From positions 9,521,819 through 9,585,818 of the forward strand of contig OY741281.1 of the NCBI GenBank assembly GCA_963514095.1: DNA of 64,000 bases, written 5' to 3'. Position 1 is the first letter of the stretch, and each line of letters opens with the position of its first letter. The position numbers were made by a program, and so were the translations under genes. The DNA is from Eutrigla gurnardus (taxonomy: Eukaryota > Chordata > Actinopteri > Perciformes > Triglidae). Positions 11,492 to 22,704 of this stretch are shown here, one piece after another. Below the pieces are notes generated by a model, which saw only the letters and a program-made list of their open reading frames with translations, was not told the origin of the DNA and did not search any database.

Positions 11492-14400
11492 AACGTTTTT
11501 TTTTTTTTTTTTTTTAACTTGCTTCTCAGGGACACAAATTACTCCTTGACATTGTTTTCTAACAGTAGCCTTCAAGGCTCAAATTGGCTAAATGTAATGG
11601 GTACATGCCCCTCTTACAGCTTTGTTTCAGCATGGGGACCATACAATGTATTTTTCTTTTGAAAGTGTTGTTGAACTTCTATTTAAGATTGAATGGCGGC
11701 AACATAAGCAAGAATACTTGGAAAGCTATAAAAGATCCAGTTTGCCACAGAGGTTTCAGGAAATACAAGGTATTTTGATCGTATCTAATTATACTAGTGA
11801 TAACAATTAACACACTCAGTATCTTTCAACTTCCCACTGAGGGGGATGGGATAGTAATTGTAATAGTAATAGAATTCCTGAATCGGGTCGCTACGTGCCT
11901 GAACATATCACTTTTCACTTGTCACTAAGAATCAAAAGCTACTTCATGCTTTGGAGCTAAATGATACAATTAAACATAAATAGCTTTTGCAAGTTAGCTG
12001 CAAATGAATGTAATTTGTTGGGCAGCGTGCATTCTCTAGCTGTTGTGCCACGGCATCTGCAAAGCATTTTTTTTGCACGACTGTGATAGAAGCAGCAGGG
12101 CACTTAAGCATCTCTCATTGGCCAATTGATCGTGACGATATCCATCATGTAACGAGACGGGCCTCATCCTGATTTCCTGTGTACCTGATCCGCCTGTTTC
12201 TTCCATTTCTGGGGACTGTGATGTACAAACATCCCCCTATTGTCCTTGATTGACTGACAGAGGAAGAGCAGCCCCTTCATGGTTGTGAAAGTAAGGGCAA
12301 CACAAATGTATAATGCATTTCCACTGTTGTTGCCTTGGGTATTCAAATTGTATTTACTGGGAAGAGGAAACCAAATCCGGGCTGCGCATAAACTCCCTTT
12401 GATTGACTGATGATAAATTCTTCAGAGATCACTGGAGGTAAACTACTGTATAATGGAAAGGTTTGATATTGACAGCCATGCAATGAAATTCATTCCTGGA
12501 TCCGGAATTCCCTCCAGGTGGATAAACAAGGATTCACACTTAGTGCTTTGCTAATTAAATATATAAAAGTCTTAACAACATTGTCTTTTCTTTTGTTGCA
12601 ACACACTCACCATACTGGATGTCTGTTCCGGCTCCTCTCTCCCTCCAAATGTGATTAGATCTGTGCTTTACCATGAAATATTCATTACTCCACATCTGAT
12701 TTAGCCTGTGTTTTCATTGTGAATCTTAAAACCTGTGTCAGGAATTTATTGGTTTTACATTTAAAAACGCACCAGGAGACTTATTCCCTTGAGTGGAATT
12801 CTATTTTATGATTTATGAAGACAAGAAATGAACACAAAAGGAAGTAATTTCCAGCACCTAGAAGTCTCAGGAGTGACATTTCATTTGGGGCTGAAAGAGA
12901 CTAAAAGCACAGTGCTGTTTTGATTGTTTTGCTTGAATGATGATGGAAGGAGACATTGAAAAATACAAGGAGTCTCTAATTGAGTTGTGTGTTTTAATGT
13001 CAGAACACATGGGGGCCTGAAATGACAAAAAAACTACGACCCTGTAAAAACAAACTACTACTGTCTGTGCCTGTGTAGTCCATTTAAAACTTTGTTTTGT
13101 AACCAAGCGGATTTATTTGTGGCTGAGCTACAATGCCGAGTGAATGAATTGAATGACTCACTGGCATTTTAGTTGTACTCCATTAAAAGACGTTGGCGTG
13201 CACCAGTCACAGAAAACATATTACATAACATGACAGCCATTGTTATTTCATCAAGCCTGGCTGAAGTCTGGGATAAACTTGCTCTTTGTTCCCATAAACA
13301 AGTGAGGAATAGTGCCACACAGCAGTGAAGTCTGATCAATGCCCACATCCATCAACGGATTGCGATTTGAATCTATTGATTGGTATAAATGAGCATGTTT
13401 GGTGTCGCTGAGCACGGCATTCAGATTTATGTATTTTAATTTGAAGTATTTTTTTGGGCCTGCAATGGTTTTTTTTTTTCATGTGCATCGAGACGACGAA
13501 CTACAAACCAAAGTTAAGTTCAAGCACCACTCAGTTCCATTGCGGAAAACCATCACAAGCATGTCCATTAACAACAACACTGTCGGTGTTGAACGTGTTT
13601 GTTTGACCCTCCTACTTCCCATTCCTCCCTGGGTGAGCTATCTCTCTCTTTATCCTACGTCTGTTGCTCTGCCTGTAATGCAGCGGGTGGGTGGCTCACA
13701 TACAAACGCTCACACATTAAATGAGCATTGGCGTCAGGCGCCAAGGAGTACTGACTAAACTGCACATTTGATCCCTTGGCAGTGAGAACGGGTTGTTACA
13801 CTGAATATGGATAAGTACCTCATACAACCCCACTTAGAAACAGCCGGACCATCCCTTTTAAGACAATATGCAGTAACAACCAAATAGGATGTGTGATCAA
13901 ACCTAATTTTAAAGTCATTTTCACTAAATTACATGACTTCTTCCTCTTTGTAAAAAACTAAATATTGTCAGTTTGTGAATAAATAATCAAATCTGAACCC
14001 AAATATCTGAAACTCTATGCCATAATGAACAAACATGGCATAAGTAAACACCCGGAGTCGTCTTTGTCAGATTGAGTGCAAAAAATCTATAATAAACAAT
14101 CAGTCTGCACGGGGAGGGGAAAGCATGCAGCTTGGGGATCAAAATGTCACCAAGGCAGCTCGAGCCCTCCGAGGTAAGAAATGACATCATCGTCACTTCC
14201 TTACATGTTAATTAGTGCATGAAATTTCACACGGCACAATAACCAGAAGCCACACAAGTGAGTGTTAGATTGCTTTGTTGTTGCATCAGTGTGATGCAGG
14301 GGTTGCTCTGTAGCTCGATGTGTGTGGTGTTTATTCATTAATATATGTAGTAGTGTCTCTGATCCCATTTCAGAGAGAATACAAAAGCCTTGTCCTTTTT

Positions 14401-14874
14401 TTGTGCACACGGATCCAAGTCCGCGTTGAAACAGGTGGTGTAGTCATTCAACCTTTTTAATACTTCTGTCTGCGTATATCTGCTGGCTCTAAAAAGCCTC
14501 CCCCCGTGGGCTAATATCTAAGGTGTGCCATGATTTTTAATAATTGCAGACTCTCCTCCTGTGCAAAACTGAAGCGTGTGTAATTTGTAAAGTAAATGTT
14601 CCAGGGTGAGATTTAGTGAACACAGAGACGCCCTGACAGTACCATTACCATGGAAATACAATTATCTGTTCAGTAATTTCAGACATAATTTGTTTTTACC
14701 ACATGTTCTTCTTGTAGACATGTAAATTCTATTTTCCTCTTGTCATGTAAAGTGGGTGTAGTCATGATATGCTTTGGGGACAGTTTAAATACATTATTGG
14801 CCAAGATTTCGCATTTTGCACATCTGTATTCAGAAAATCTATCTCTGCAACTTTGTAAATGTACTTCAAATGTA
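11492..14874. other. Unique non-coding stretch
   Basis: Nothing recognisable apart from homopolymer runs. Open frames such as 13399-13758 lack domains and read as chance. Confidence 0.45.
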
Positions 14875-15772
14875 CAGTATTGCCGTCGTCAACTGCGAGG
14901 AACCTGGGTGTAATCCTCGATGACCAACTATCCTGCACCCCCAACATCACTGCTGTGGCCCGATCCTGCAGATTTGCCCTCTACAACATCCGCAGGATTC
15001 GGACCCTCCTCACAAAGGATGCAACGCAACTCTTGGTCCAAGCACTGGTCATCTCCCGCCTTGACTACTGCAACTCTCTCCTGGCCGGACTCCCGGCCTC
15101 TGCGATTAAACCATTGCAGCGTATCCAGAACGCTGCAGCACGCCTTATCTTCAATCTACCCAAATTCTCCCATGTGACCCCCCTCCTCCGTGACCTCCAC
15201 TGGCTCCCTGTTGCAGCACGCATCCAATTCAAGACGATGACACTGGCCTTCAGGGCCATCAATGGAACGGCACCCATCTACCTTCAAACACTGGTCAAAC
15301 CTCATGCCCCGAAGCGAGCACTTCGCTCCTCTACTTCAGCTGGTACCACCATCGCTGAAATCAAACAAATGTCGCTCAGCAAAGTCCAGACTCTTCTCTG
15401 TTCTGGCGCCTCAGTGGTGGAACGAACTCCCGACTAATGTCAGGACAGCTGAGTCATTTGCCATTTTCCGAAAAAGGCTCAAGACTCACCTGTTCAGACT
15501 TCACCTCGACTAGCATGACCCCCCCCCCCAAAAAAAAAAAAACAACAACAACAAAAAAAAACCTTACCTATAGCACTCTGATCGTAGCACTGTTGCTCTT
15601 GAACTACTAGTTTACTCAGATGAGGACCTAACACTTGTTCTATTTTTAGCTCTTACTTTATCGGCAATGATTCGTTGTGGTTTCCTTGTTTCCTTCTTTT
15701 GACAAATGTACTTATTGTAAGTCGCTTTGGACAAAAGCGTCTGCTAAATGACCTAAATGTAAATGTAAATGT
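14875..15772 (+). mobile_element. 5'-truncated L2-clade LINE, 3' end of reverse transcriptase ORF
   Basis: The frame from about 14875 encodes the extreme carboxyl end of a non-LTR retrotransposon polyprotein. The segments RNLGVILDDQLS, RLDYCNSLLAGLP, IQNAAARLIF and LHWLPVAARI are hallmarks of the fish L2/CR1 group. Around 15340-15365 the frame shifts by one base. The adjacent frame then continues with SAKSRLFSVLAPQWWNELP and ends RKRLKTHLFRLHLD with a stop at 15511-15513. A 3' UTR follows, with a C/A homopolymer, a conserved hairpin and an AAATGTAAATGTAAATG-type tail. More than four fifths of a full element is missing, including the endonuclease and the catalytic RT motifs, so this is a dead insertion. 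The clade comes from family knowledge plus the tail; the exact subfamily is unknown. Confidence 0.93.
15723..15739 (+). other. LINE/SINE 3' tail stem-loop
   Basis: CGCTTT and AAAGCG pair around a five-base GGACA loop, followed by TCTGCTAAATG. L2-clade elements such as eel UnaL2 carry a hairpin like this, with a GGAUA-type loop, that their reverse transcriptase uses to recognise template RNA. Here the fourth loop base is C. Confidence 0.8.
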
Positions 15773-16189
15773 GGAGTTGATTTTTTTCTTTTGGTAATGA
15801 CGGTAAAATTGAGCCAAGATTTTTTTTTTTTCCTTTTCTTCCTTTGTCTCTCTTCCTCTTTGACACACAGAAAGAAGCGTATAAAAAAAACCCTAAAGAT
15901 TATAGACATTTAGAATATCAGCAGTTAAACGCAAAACCAGCTCATGAAAATTGTTCACATGTAATGTTCGAAACAGCAGCTGGTGGGTAGGTCTTTCCAA
16001 GAAGAAGAAATAAAATGCCCTCGTGGACAGGACGTGATGTGTGGGTTGTTATCAACAACAAAACATTTAAAAATAGACGCCACAGCACTGGTGGGGAATA
16101 AAACTAAATACACCATTACAATCAAACCATTTTTAAAGGATACACTGTGCACAACAAAGTTGCCACCAAAAAAAGTAATCCGTCACACG
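15773..16189. other. Short non-coding stretch
   Basis: Contains T- and A-runs. No repeat or exon is recognised. Confidence 0.4.
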
Positions 16190-16500
16190 AAATGATCCCC
16201 CGCACCGAAATGCCAAAGTGAGCTCACACGGGCCCTGACGCAGGCAAACGGTGAGCAAAATTGATTACATTGCGTAAATGTGAGGCGGGCTCAGCTTTTA
16301 GGCTCGTGTGACAACATGGAAATGCGAAACAAATATAAGAGCGGCCATCAGAGGAGCATGCATGGTGACCTTTCGGTGGGCAGGATGTGAAGGCTAAAGA
16401 GACTTAATCAAATGGAACCCTCCCTGCCACAGCGTGGCTTGACAGGTGCTGTGCATGAGCAGTGAACCAAACTATGAAACCTACTAAATGATTAATAATA
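16190..16500. other. Candidate conserved non-coding block
   Basis: Moderately GC-balanced, low-repeat sequence with ATTGATTACATTG and AAATGATTAATAATAG homeodomain-like motifs. It has no open frame of note. Enhancer-like by composition only; no alignment was possible. Confidence 0.18.
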
Positions 16501-16572
16501 GCCTGTAGCTTTATGTGTGATGAGACTAGAGGGAATGGTTATTGGAAATGTTTCTCCTGTCTCCTGTTCTCT

Positions 16573-16574
<2 letters not shown>

Positions 16575-16607
<33 letters not shown>
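16575..16607. repeat. (CA)n microsatellite
   Basis: About 16 CA units. They lie inside a chance 161-codon open frame and account for its Thr-His repeat. Confidence 0.96.
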
Positions 16608-16610
<3 letters not shown>

Positions 16611-16892
16611 AAGACCTTTGGACGACCACAACTTGCACCACCTGCAGTGCGTGAGCTTGTATTCGTTGCCAATGGCCAAGCCAGAACCCCCACCCCGGCC
16701 CCTCTATCCGCAGCATAAACTCAAAGCGCCTCTGGCCACACAGCACATCTGCTCATCCTACCCCCGAGAATCATCTATTGCTCATGTGCAATTAGGGATC
16801 AGAGATCTCAGATCAGAATGCCACATGAATATAACCCTGTGTTTTGATCACTGCAGAGAGAAAAGAGTAAGAGGTGCGAGGGGGAGGCACGG

Positions 16893-16923
16893 GTGGATGG
16901 ATGGATGGGTGGGTGGTTGGGTG
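16893..16923. repeat. (GGAT/GGGT)n short tandem repeat
   Basis: GGATGGATGGATGGGTGGGT-type tetranucleotides. They could be a relic tail of a GGAT-tailed retroposon, but no body is visible beside them. Confidence 0.75.
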
Positions 16924-18583
16924 AAAAGCAGCACACACATTTTTCTTTTCTTTTTGTTACGGCTGAAAACATACCTCACAATACATATGGATTTGTGATG
17001 ATGCCCCTCTTGTGTAATTTTTCAGCTCTGCACTGAAATGTGAGTACTACTGTGTCAAGCATAAACTCGCTCGCTCGTGCAACACAATCCATCCTCTTGT
17101 CACGCTGCACCACATCCCCACATCCATCATATTCTATAATGCACACAAGGTCATTCGGTAATGAAGGGATCTTTTAACTGCTAACATTTTTCTGGACTGC
17201 GGGCCTGTAAAGTTTGCTCCTGCGTGTGTGTGTGTGTTTGTTTGCGTGCCTGTACCATAGTGCGTGGATATGATGTGTGCATATGTTTTTTTCCCATGTG
17301 CCGGGTTGTACCTTTTTTTGCTGCCAGAGAAGGAGCATTTTCATTCCGCTCAGAGATCAAAAAGCCTGGGGGAAATCAAAGTAAGCATTTCCCCCATTCT
17401 AAAGCACCACCTTTAATAGGTACAACGCCACCCAAGCATTCAGCCCTGTCCTTTGGACTGTGAACACATATCACGGCCTTAACTGCCAATCGCTTGCAGA
17501 AAGATATTTTGCAAAATTTGGTTTATTCATCCATCTCATTCTGCACTGATGTGATATCTAAACAGCAAGAGGAGAGGTTCTCTTTTTTTCTTCTTTTCTC
17601 TTTGAAACTTACATCTCCCCTCGTGTTAGCTGTGTTCCTGTAACTCATTGTTGTTTTTGTCCTCAGGTCACAAAGTGTCTGTTCATTTTTAACCACTCAT
17701 CGTAGTGTGAATAAAAGTTAATAAATGACTTTGTTTAGCTCCCGTCAGAGGTTGACGTTTCATGAATCATTACATACATCATGTGCAAAGTGAGTACAGG
17801 AGCAGTTAAGTAGTGCCTTGATTTACCGCACTACCTTTACAGACAGGTTACTCAACTTTAAAAAATGAACAGGCCCACTTGCTACACTCATTGCACTCAC
17901 TTTGTCCCGGGGGGACTGCGTTTGGTGTGTTGCTTTGTAAAAGAGCACATTAATAAAGGAAGAGCTTGTTCCTCCGTGTCATGTAAGTGTTTCTGGAGGG
18001 CATCCACCATGTCCTGCACGCTCTTTGGGGTTGGAGGTATGGATAGTGATGGGATGAGTCCTATTTCTTAATGGATTCTCCACACATCAGGATTCCCTCG
18101 AAGGGTTGTTTGTGTTTTCTTTTTTGTTTTTTCTTGGCTGAGATGTAAGATCTTTGTTTGTTTGTTTTTTACATTTGTAGAATTGCTTTAAAGCTCCTGT
18201 GAGAAATATTTTACTATGTTGAGTGCAAAAGCCTGCACCATAGGCTGCTGTGGACAGTGAGGACTCTTTCACGCTGTCGGTTTTGTCATCATCCTAAGTG
18301 GTACTCTTGTATTGTTTGCAAGAAAACTGATGACTGTAGATAAATGTCTCATTGAGGGACAAAACAAGACTAATGATGTTCAACCATGCCAGCAGCTCTG
18401 CGAGGTTATACACAAGCAAAATAGGAGGATGAGCTGAATGCTAATATCGGGAGGAACTTGTTCATGTGCCGACTAAAAATAGCTCAAATAAATATTGGTA
18501 GCCTATTGTATGTTTCTGCAAAGCATGGGATGTTTTTGAACCAAAAATATGTTACATAAATGTTTCAGAGCAATTAACGTTGT
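16924..18583. other. Unique non-coding stretch
   Basis: A GT run of about seven units lies at 17225-17238. No gene or recognised repeat is seen. Confidence 0.4.
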
Positions 18584-18740
18584 GAAAAACTACTTGGTTA
18601 AGGTTAGAAAAAGGATCATAGTATGTGTTTTGATAACATATTTTAATGTTAGGTTATATTATGTGACAAGCATCGAGTCACTGTTTTCTTTTGGTTTAAC
18701 ACAAACACAAACAGCGGCCTCCTTGGTCCACATCACCACA
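18584..18740 (+). repeat. Dispersed repeat family A, copy 3
   Basis: AAAACTACTTGGTTAAGG and AGAAAAAGGATCAT, then CACAAACAGCGGCCTCCTTGG. This is the usual order in this fish repeat: a conserved 5' block, a variable middle, then the ACAAACAGCGGCCTCCTGG box. Confidence 0.6.
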
Positions 18741-18850
18741 TAACTGACCACTCAAAATACTACTTAACTTGCTGTTTGTATTGTTGTTACGTAATTTGTT
18801 CTGATTGAATGCTAAAAGGTATGCAGAAATGTATAATTGCAACTCTTTTT

Positions 18851-19748
18851 TACGACGGAGTATTAGGGCCAGACTAAAAGAAAAAAAATATATATTTTTT
18901 TAAATTACGAGAATTAAGTCATAATATTACGAGAATAAAGTCATAATATTACGAGAAAAAAGTCCTAATATTAGGTCTACGAGAATAAAGTCGTAATATT
19001 ACGAGAATAAAAGTCGAAATATTACGAGAATAAAGTCATAATATTACGAGAATAAAGTCATAATATTACGAGAAAAAAGTCATAATATTAGGTCTACGAG
19101 AATAAAGTCGTAATATTACGAGAATAAAAGTCGAAATATTACGAGAAAAAAGTCATAATATTACCAGAATAAAGTCAAAGTCGTTATCAAGATCTGACGT
19201 GACCAGCTCAACCAAACAGCAGCCTCAGTTGCAGTTGACCACTAGACAGCTCCTCTTCCACAAAAGAAGCAATTTCTTCCAAGTCCGTGTGGTTCTTTCT
19301 TCGAAACAGACACAGTCGTTTGCACAATCGCTTCAAAGTCCTGATACTGATGATAATTTGATGCTGATGTGCCAGAAGACTAAGTATTTCCTTATTACGA
19401 CTTTATTCTCGTAATATTATGACTTTTATTCTCGTAATGTTCCGACTTTATTCTTGTAATATTACGACTTTATTCTCGTAATGTTCCGACTTTATTCTTG
19501 TAATATTACGACTTTATTCTCGTAATATTATGACTTTTATTCTCGTAATATTACGACTTTATTGTCGTAATATATTACGACTTTATTCTCATAATATTAT
19601 GACTTTTTTCTCGTAATGTTACAACTTTATTCTCGTAGACCTAATATTATGACTTTTTTCTCGTAATGTTACGACTTTATTCTCGTAATTTAAAAAAAAA
19701 ATATATATATATTTTTTTCTCTTAGTCTGGCCCTAATACTCCGTCGTA
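18851..19748. mobile_element. 898-bp foldback DNA transposon with arrayed arms, IS3EU-like
   Basis: The ends are long inverted repeats beginning TACGACGGAGTATTAGGGCC; the outermost 30 bases match at 29 of 30 positions. Each arm runs through an AT-rich patch into a tandem array of a 22-base unit (ATTACGAGAATAAAGTCATA and variants), to about 19187 on the left and from about 19385 on the right. The arms flank a unique core of about 200 bases. The insertion is bordered by CTTTTT on both sides (18845-18850 and 19749-19754), a plausible 6-bp target duplication. From memory, TAY...RTA ends with a 6-bp duplication are those of the IS3EU superfamily. A 2-bp TA duplication with CGACGG ends is a weaker alternative. 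The core encodes a transposase relic on the minus strand, listed separately. It is non-autonomous. Confidence 0.85.
19208..19378 (-). pseudogene. Transposase (integrase-core type) N-terminal fragment
   Basis: Reading minus from 19378, 56 codons run to a TGA at 19208-19210. The core reads ISIRTLKRLCKRLC, LFRRKNHTDLEEIA and VEEELSSGQL. I recognise this as the helix-turn-helix region before the catalytic domain of a fish integrase-core transposase, in which a segment like ISLRTLKR...LFRRK...L..GQLHGYRWM precedes the DDE domain. Only this segment remains: the reading is lost right after SGQL, and the DDE residues are absent. It sits exactly between the two arrayed arms of the host foldback element, so it is probably the last trace of the parent autonomous element's gene. 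The plus-strand frame over the same bases is a shadow. Confidence 0.7.
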
Positions 19749-20129
19749 CTTTTTATATCTGGAGACTGAGACAAAAAAAATAACATTTAAGCAAAGTGGA
19801 ACTCTTATTTTTCCAAAATAAGATCTTAGGAATGGTGTTCTTTTTTGTTACATCTTTGTAAGATGCTACTGTTAGCCACGATAATATTTCAGGAACATGT
19901 TAAACTAGTATTTGTACAACAGTAAACTAGTGTAACTTACAAGTGTAAACCCATTGATAAATTGCCTACCATGCGTTTTCTGCTATTGTGGGAAAAAAAT
20001 GGACCTTTACTGTAATTAATCCTATAGTCGGATGTAAATCCTCAAAGACGCCTGGTTCAGCATGCCAACACAAATCTAGTGAGCAACATTGCATGCCTTG
20101 TCTTTAGCACAAGTGAAACCAATTTCTCC
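19749..20129. other. Unique non-coding stretch
   Basis: AT-rich, with nothing recognised. Confidence 0.4.
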
Positions 20130-20580
20130 TCTTGGTTTCATTGAGGTTAATAGTGTCCAGACACAGCAGCCATTAAATTAATTAAAACAAAAATAGAGTT
20201 CCCACATAACAGAGATTGATGGGGCTCTGGTGAAGATATTTACAGGTAACTTAATTACTTTCACCAAATAAAACACATCTAGGTCACAAAGAGGAGAATT
20301 CTAAATAGGCAATTAAGCCAGTGGTAAGAGCCTTAATAAGGCAAGCAAAGTACATAAAATGAGGGGAAGTAAGTGAGTGTCAGTGCAAACGACTTTGCCT
20401 AGCGCTATTCATCATGGGACTAAGTGGTAAGATGGTGTCGGGCTTCTAAATTCTAACAGCATTAATCCTAGATAGCAGGGCTCATGCCAGCCAGTATCAA
20501 TAATGGCAATAATAACTCATCCATCTGGATGTCATCCAAACCCTGACTGGTTAATTATGCTTCCCTCATGAATATGCCTT
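20130..20580. other. Candidate conserved non-coding block
   Basis: A repeat-free interval with three TAATTA or TTAATTAA homeodomain cores (20178-20185, 20252-20257, 20552-20557) plus ATTCATCATGGGA and CATGAATATGC motifs, and no coding frame. This is the usual look of vertebrate developmental enhancers. Conservation itself cannot be seen from one sequence. Confidence 0.22.
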
Positions 20581-20625
20581 CCGGTTTTTAACAGTAGGAG
20601 AGGAAGAAGAACATGGCAGGGAGAT

Positions 20626-20643
20626 GGGGGGGGGGGGGGGGGG
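20626..20643. repeat. Poly-G run of 18
   Basis: GA-rich sequence leading into 18 consecutive G, then AGGGGG. It is a candidate G-quadruplex tract on the plus strand and a likely sequencing-error spot. Confidence 0.9.
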
Positions 20644-21260
20644 AGGGGGCACAATGGATCAGTCTCACATCTAAATAGCTTTTGTTAGCCAGTTCAGAGG
20701 CATCTGCCTGTTATGTGCTCTTGATCATAGTGACATTGGCTTCAGGGACTGCGCCTTATCCCACTGGGTGGACGTCAGGGGACCTTGAGCATCTGCAAAC
20801 ATGACAAGAAGTCATTTAATAGACAGCAACCTTGACCAGCTTATTGTCCCCAAACTTGAAATTGTCATTTCTGAAACAAATAGAGTTTGATCTCTTTGGT
20901 ATGACATGCATAGTTTTCACTAATGTGGGTGAAGGACAGAGCGAGGCCTCATGGTCTCCATTACTGGGTTTACTTCATATGTGCATATTTCAATACTAAT
21001 GAATGTTTGAACTCATGAGAAGGAATACAACATTGTTTTTGTGACAACTGCCCAGTGGTGGGTATTTTCATAGTACTTTATACTTTAGCAGCAAAACCAC
21101 TGTTTGTTTGTTTTTTTACATTCAACTGGATTTTATTAGATATCAATCATTTTGTAGATTTACATTACAGAAACACTGCTTTAAAAGAGATTAAACTATC
21201 CAACAATAAATACCAACTGACCATAGGTGGTAGTAAAATGCTGTTCATGTCCAATAACTA
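20644..21260. other. Unique non-coding stretch
   Basis: CAGTGGTGGG at 21052-21061 and AAACCACTG about 40 bases later could be decayed hAT-like ends, but they are too short to call. Nothing else is recognised. Confidence 0.35.
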
Positions 21261-21284
21261 AATAATAATAATAATAATAATAAC

Positions 21285-21325
<41 letters not shown>
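21261..21325. repeat. (AAT)n microsatellite
   Basis: About 21 AAT units with one AAC interruption. Confidence 0.95.
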
Positions 21326-21326
<1 letters not shown>

Positions 21327-21695
21327 TGATACTTTATGGCTGGTAAGATGTCTGCTTACAATGGTGTTTCAATGGTTAGTGTATTGTTTATGAATAATTC
21401 AAAGCAAATCTTTGATTGCCTGAGCAGGCAGTTAGCAGCTAACAGTGCTCACAGAGGCAACAGTGCTGACAGAGCTAATGATATTTACTGTAGGGTGGGT
21501 GCTTTGCTTCCGTGGCTGCAGTTATCAGCAGTAACCGTCATATGAGTGCAGTGCAGCACAGAGAAGACTGGATGACAACGTGCAGAGAGAGAGAGGGGGC
21601 GCTACTTCCTTCTCTGCTCAGGGCGACATTACTCAACTATACAAAGCAGATGTTTGCTGCTATTGCTCAGAATGTTGTATTAAATAAACATTAAG
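21326..21695 (+). repeat. Possible dispersed repeat
   Basis: It has a run of diverged near-repeats (GCTAACAGTGCTCACAGAGG, then CAACAGTGCTGACAGAGC), a block TTTGCTGCTATTGCTCAGAATG, and an AATAAACATTAA end. I associate this arrangement with a fish dispersed repeat, but I could not define ends or a class. Confidence 0.3.
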
Positions 21696-22186
21696 TGTGT
21701 CTACCTCCACCAGTGCTTCTATCCAAATACTGACCCCAGTCACTGTTAGCTCTTAAATATAGCCTCAGTAATATAAAATGGAACACCACAATGAGCATTT
21801 ACTGCAAACAGACTCAATGCAGCCTTTTCTACTTCTCCTTCTCTTATGCAGACCTAAGCCCATCTGTCTAAGTCTGACTAACCTCCACAAGAAGTTTTCC
21901 TTGAGAGAACTCACTATCCTAACCCAATTCTATCCTTTAAGATGAGTATCCCCTTACGTTAATCCCCTTGTTGGACCAGTAAAAGGCTACTGTTCCAGAA
22001 GTTTGATCCCTGAGGACTGAGTCCCCAAATGTTGTCCCAAGCACAGACTAGCTTCCTCTTTTACATTTGAACAGGACATTTTATGACTGCAAAGCACCAG
22101 CTAACTGGATGATAAGAGTTATTAAAAGAGGTGCACCTTGTGTGTTGGATAATTTAAAGAATGAGTGGTGAGAATGGTGTTACAGA
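21696..22186. other. Unique non-coding stretch
   Basis: Nothing recognised. Confidence 0.35.
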
Positions 22187-22450
22187 TTCAAAGGTGACAT
22201 AATGCTATTTTTTTTTCTTAACAACATGTTTGCATGACATGTTTTGTTCAAAAAACACATTTTACTCATTCTCTCTATACCTGGATTCACCTTCTGTGTG
22301 AAACACCCCGTTTCCGCGCCTGTCTCTATACGCTTGCCTCCCAAAAAAACTGCTCTGATTGGCTTGTGAGAAAGATATGGCGCACCTTTGCAAAGTTAGT
22401 TCTCAAGCCGTGGATGGATGTATATATTTTAATGAGACTTTAATATGACA
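22187..22450 (+). mobile_element. Fragment of TTAA-type non-autonomous DNA transposon
   Basis: It opens with TTCAAAGGTGACATAATGC, one base from the TTTAAAGGTGACATA terminus of an abundant fish TTAA-target family (piggyBac/Kolobok type, from memory). It also has the internal words CCCGTTTCCGCGCCTGTCTC and CTGCTCTGATTGGCTTG that go with that family. No matching right terminus is present, so the element is truncated or decayed. Confidence 0.55.
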
Positions 22451-22500
22451 TAGGAATCACATGTTGGTTGCTGGTAGGGACGACAGAAACCCAAAATATC

Positions 22501-22700
22501 GACCTGCATTTATATAGCGCTTTTCTAGCTACTTAAGGCACTTTACACTACATTCAGTAATTTTTACCCGTTCACACACATTCATACACTGATTGCATTT
22601 ATACACATTCACACACCGATGGCGCAGCATCGGGGGCAATTTGGGGGTTCAGACTGGAGGAGCTGGGATTCGAACCACCAATCTTCTGATTGAAAGACTG
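22501..22700 (-). mobile_element. tRNA-derived SINE, 5'-truncated
   Basis: On the minus strand a polymerase III B-box, GGTTCGAATCC (22666-22676), is followed by a spacer. The tail contains GTAAAGTGCCTTAAG and AAAGCGCTATATAAATGCAG, typical of a family widespread in teleosts. The A-box and 5' end are missing: the sequence switches at about 22700-22705 into an unrelated terminus. Confidence 0.7.
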
Positions 22701-22704
22701 TGTG

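Noticed and set aside
16513..16998. 161-codon plus-strand open frame
   Set aside because: It runs through a CA microsatellite (Thr-His repeat) and a GGAT/GGGT tandem repeat, with no homologous feel on either side.
19199..19414. 71-codon plus-strand frame in the foldback element core
   Set aside because: Shadow of the minus-strand transposase relic, which has the recognisable motif.
18906..19690. CRISPR-like regular array
   Set aside because: The 22-base units are contiguous with no unique spacers, occur as two inverted halves of a transposon, and the organism is a vertebrate.
21052..21105. Short hAT-like element between CAGTGGTG and CACTG
   Set aside because: About 50 bases, matching words too short, and no 8-bp duplication.
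22660..22680. Second tRNA gene candidate (GGTTCGAATCC)
   Set aside because: Only the B-box is present; the flanks are a teleost SINE tail and a hAT-like end.
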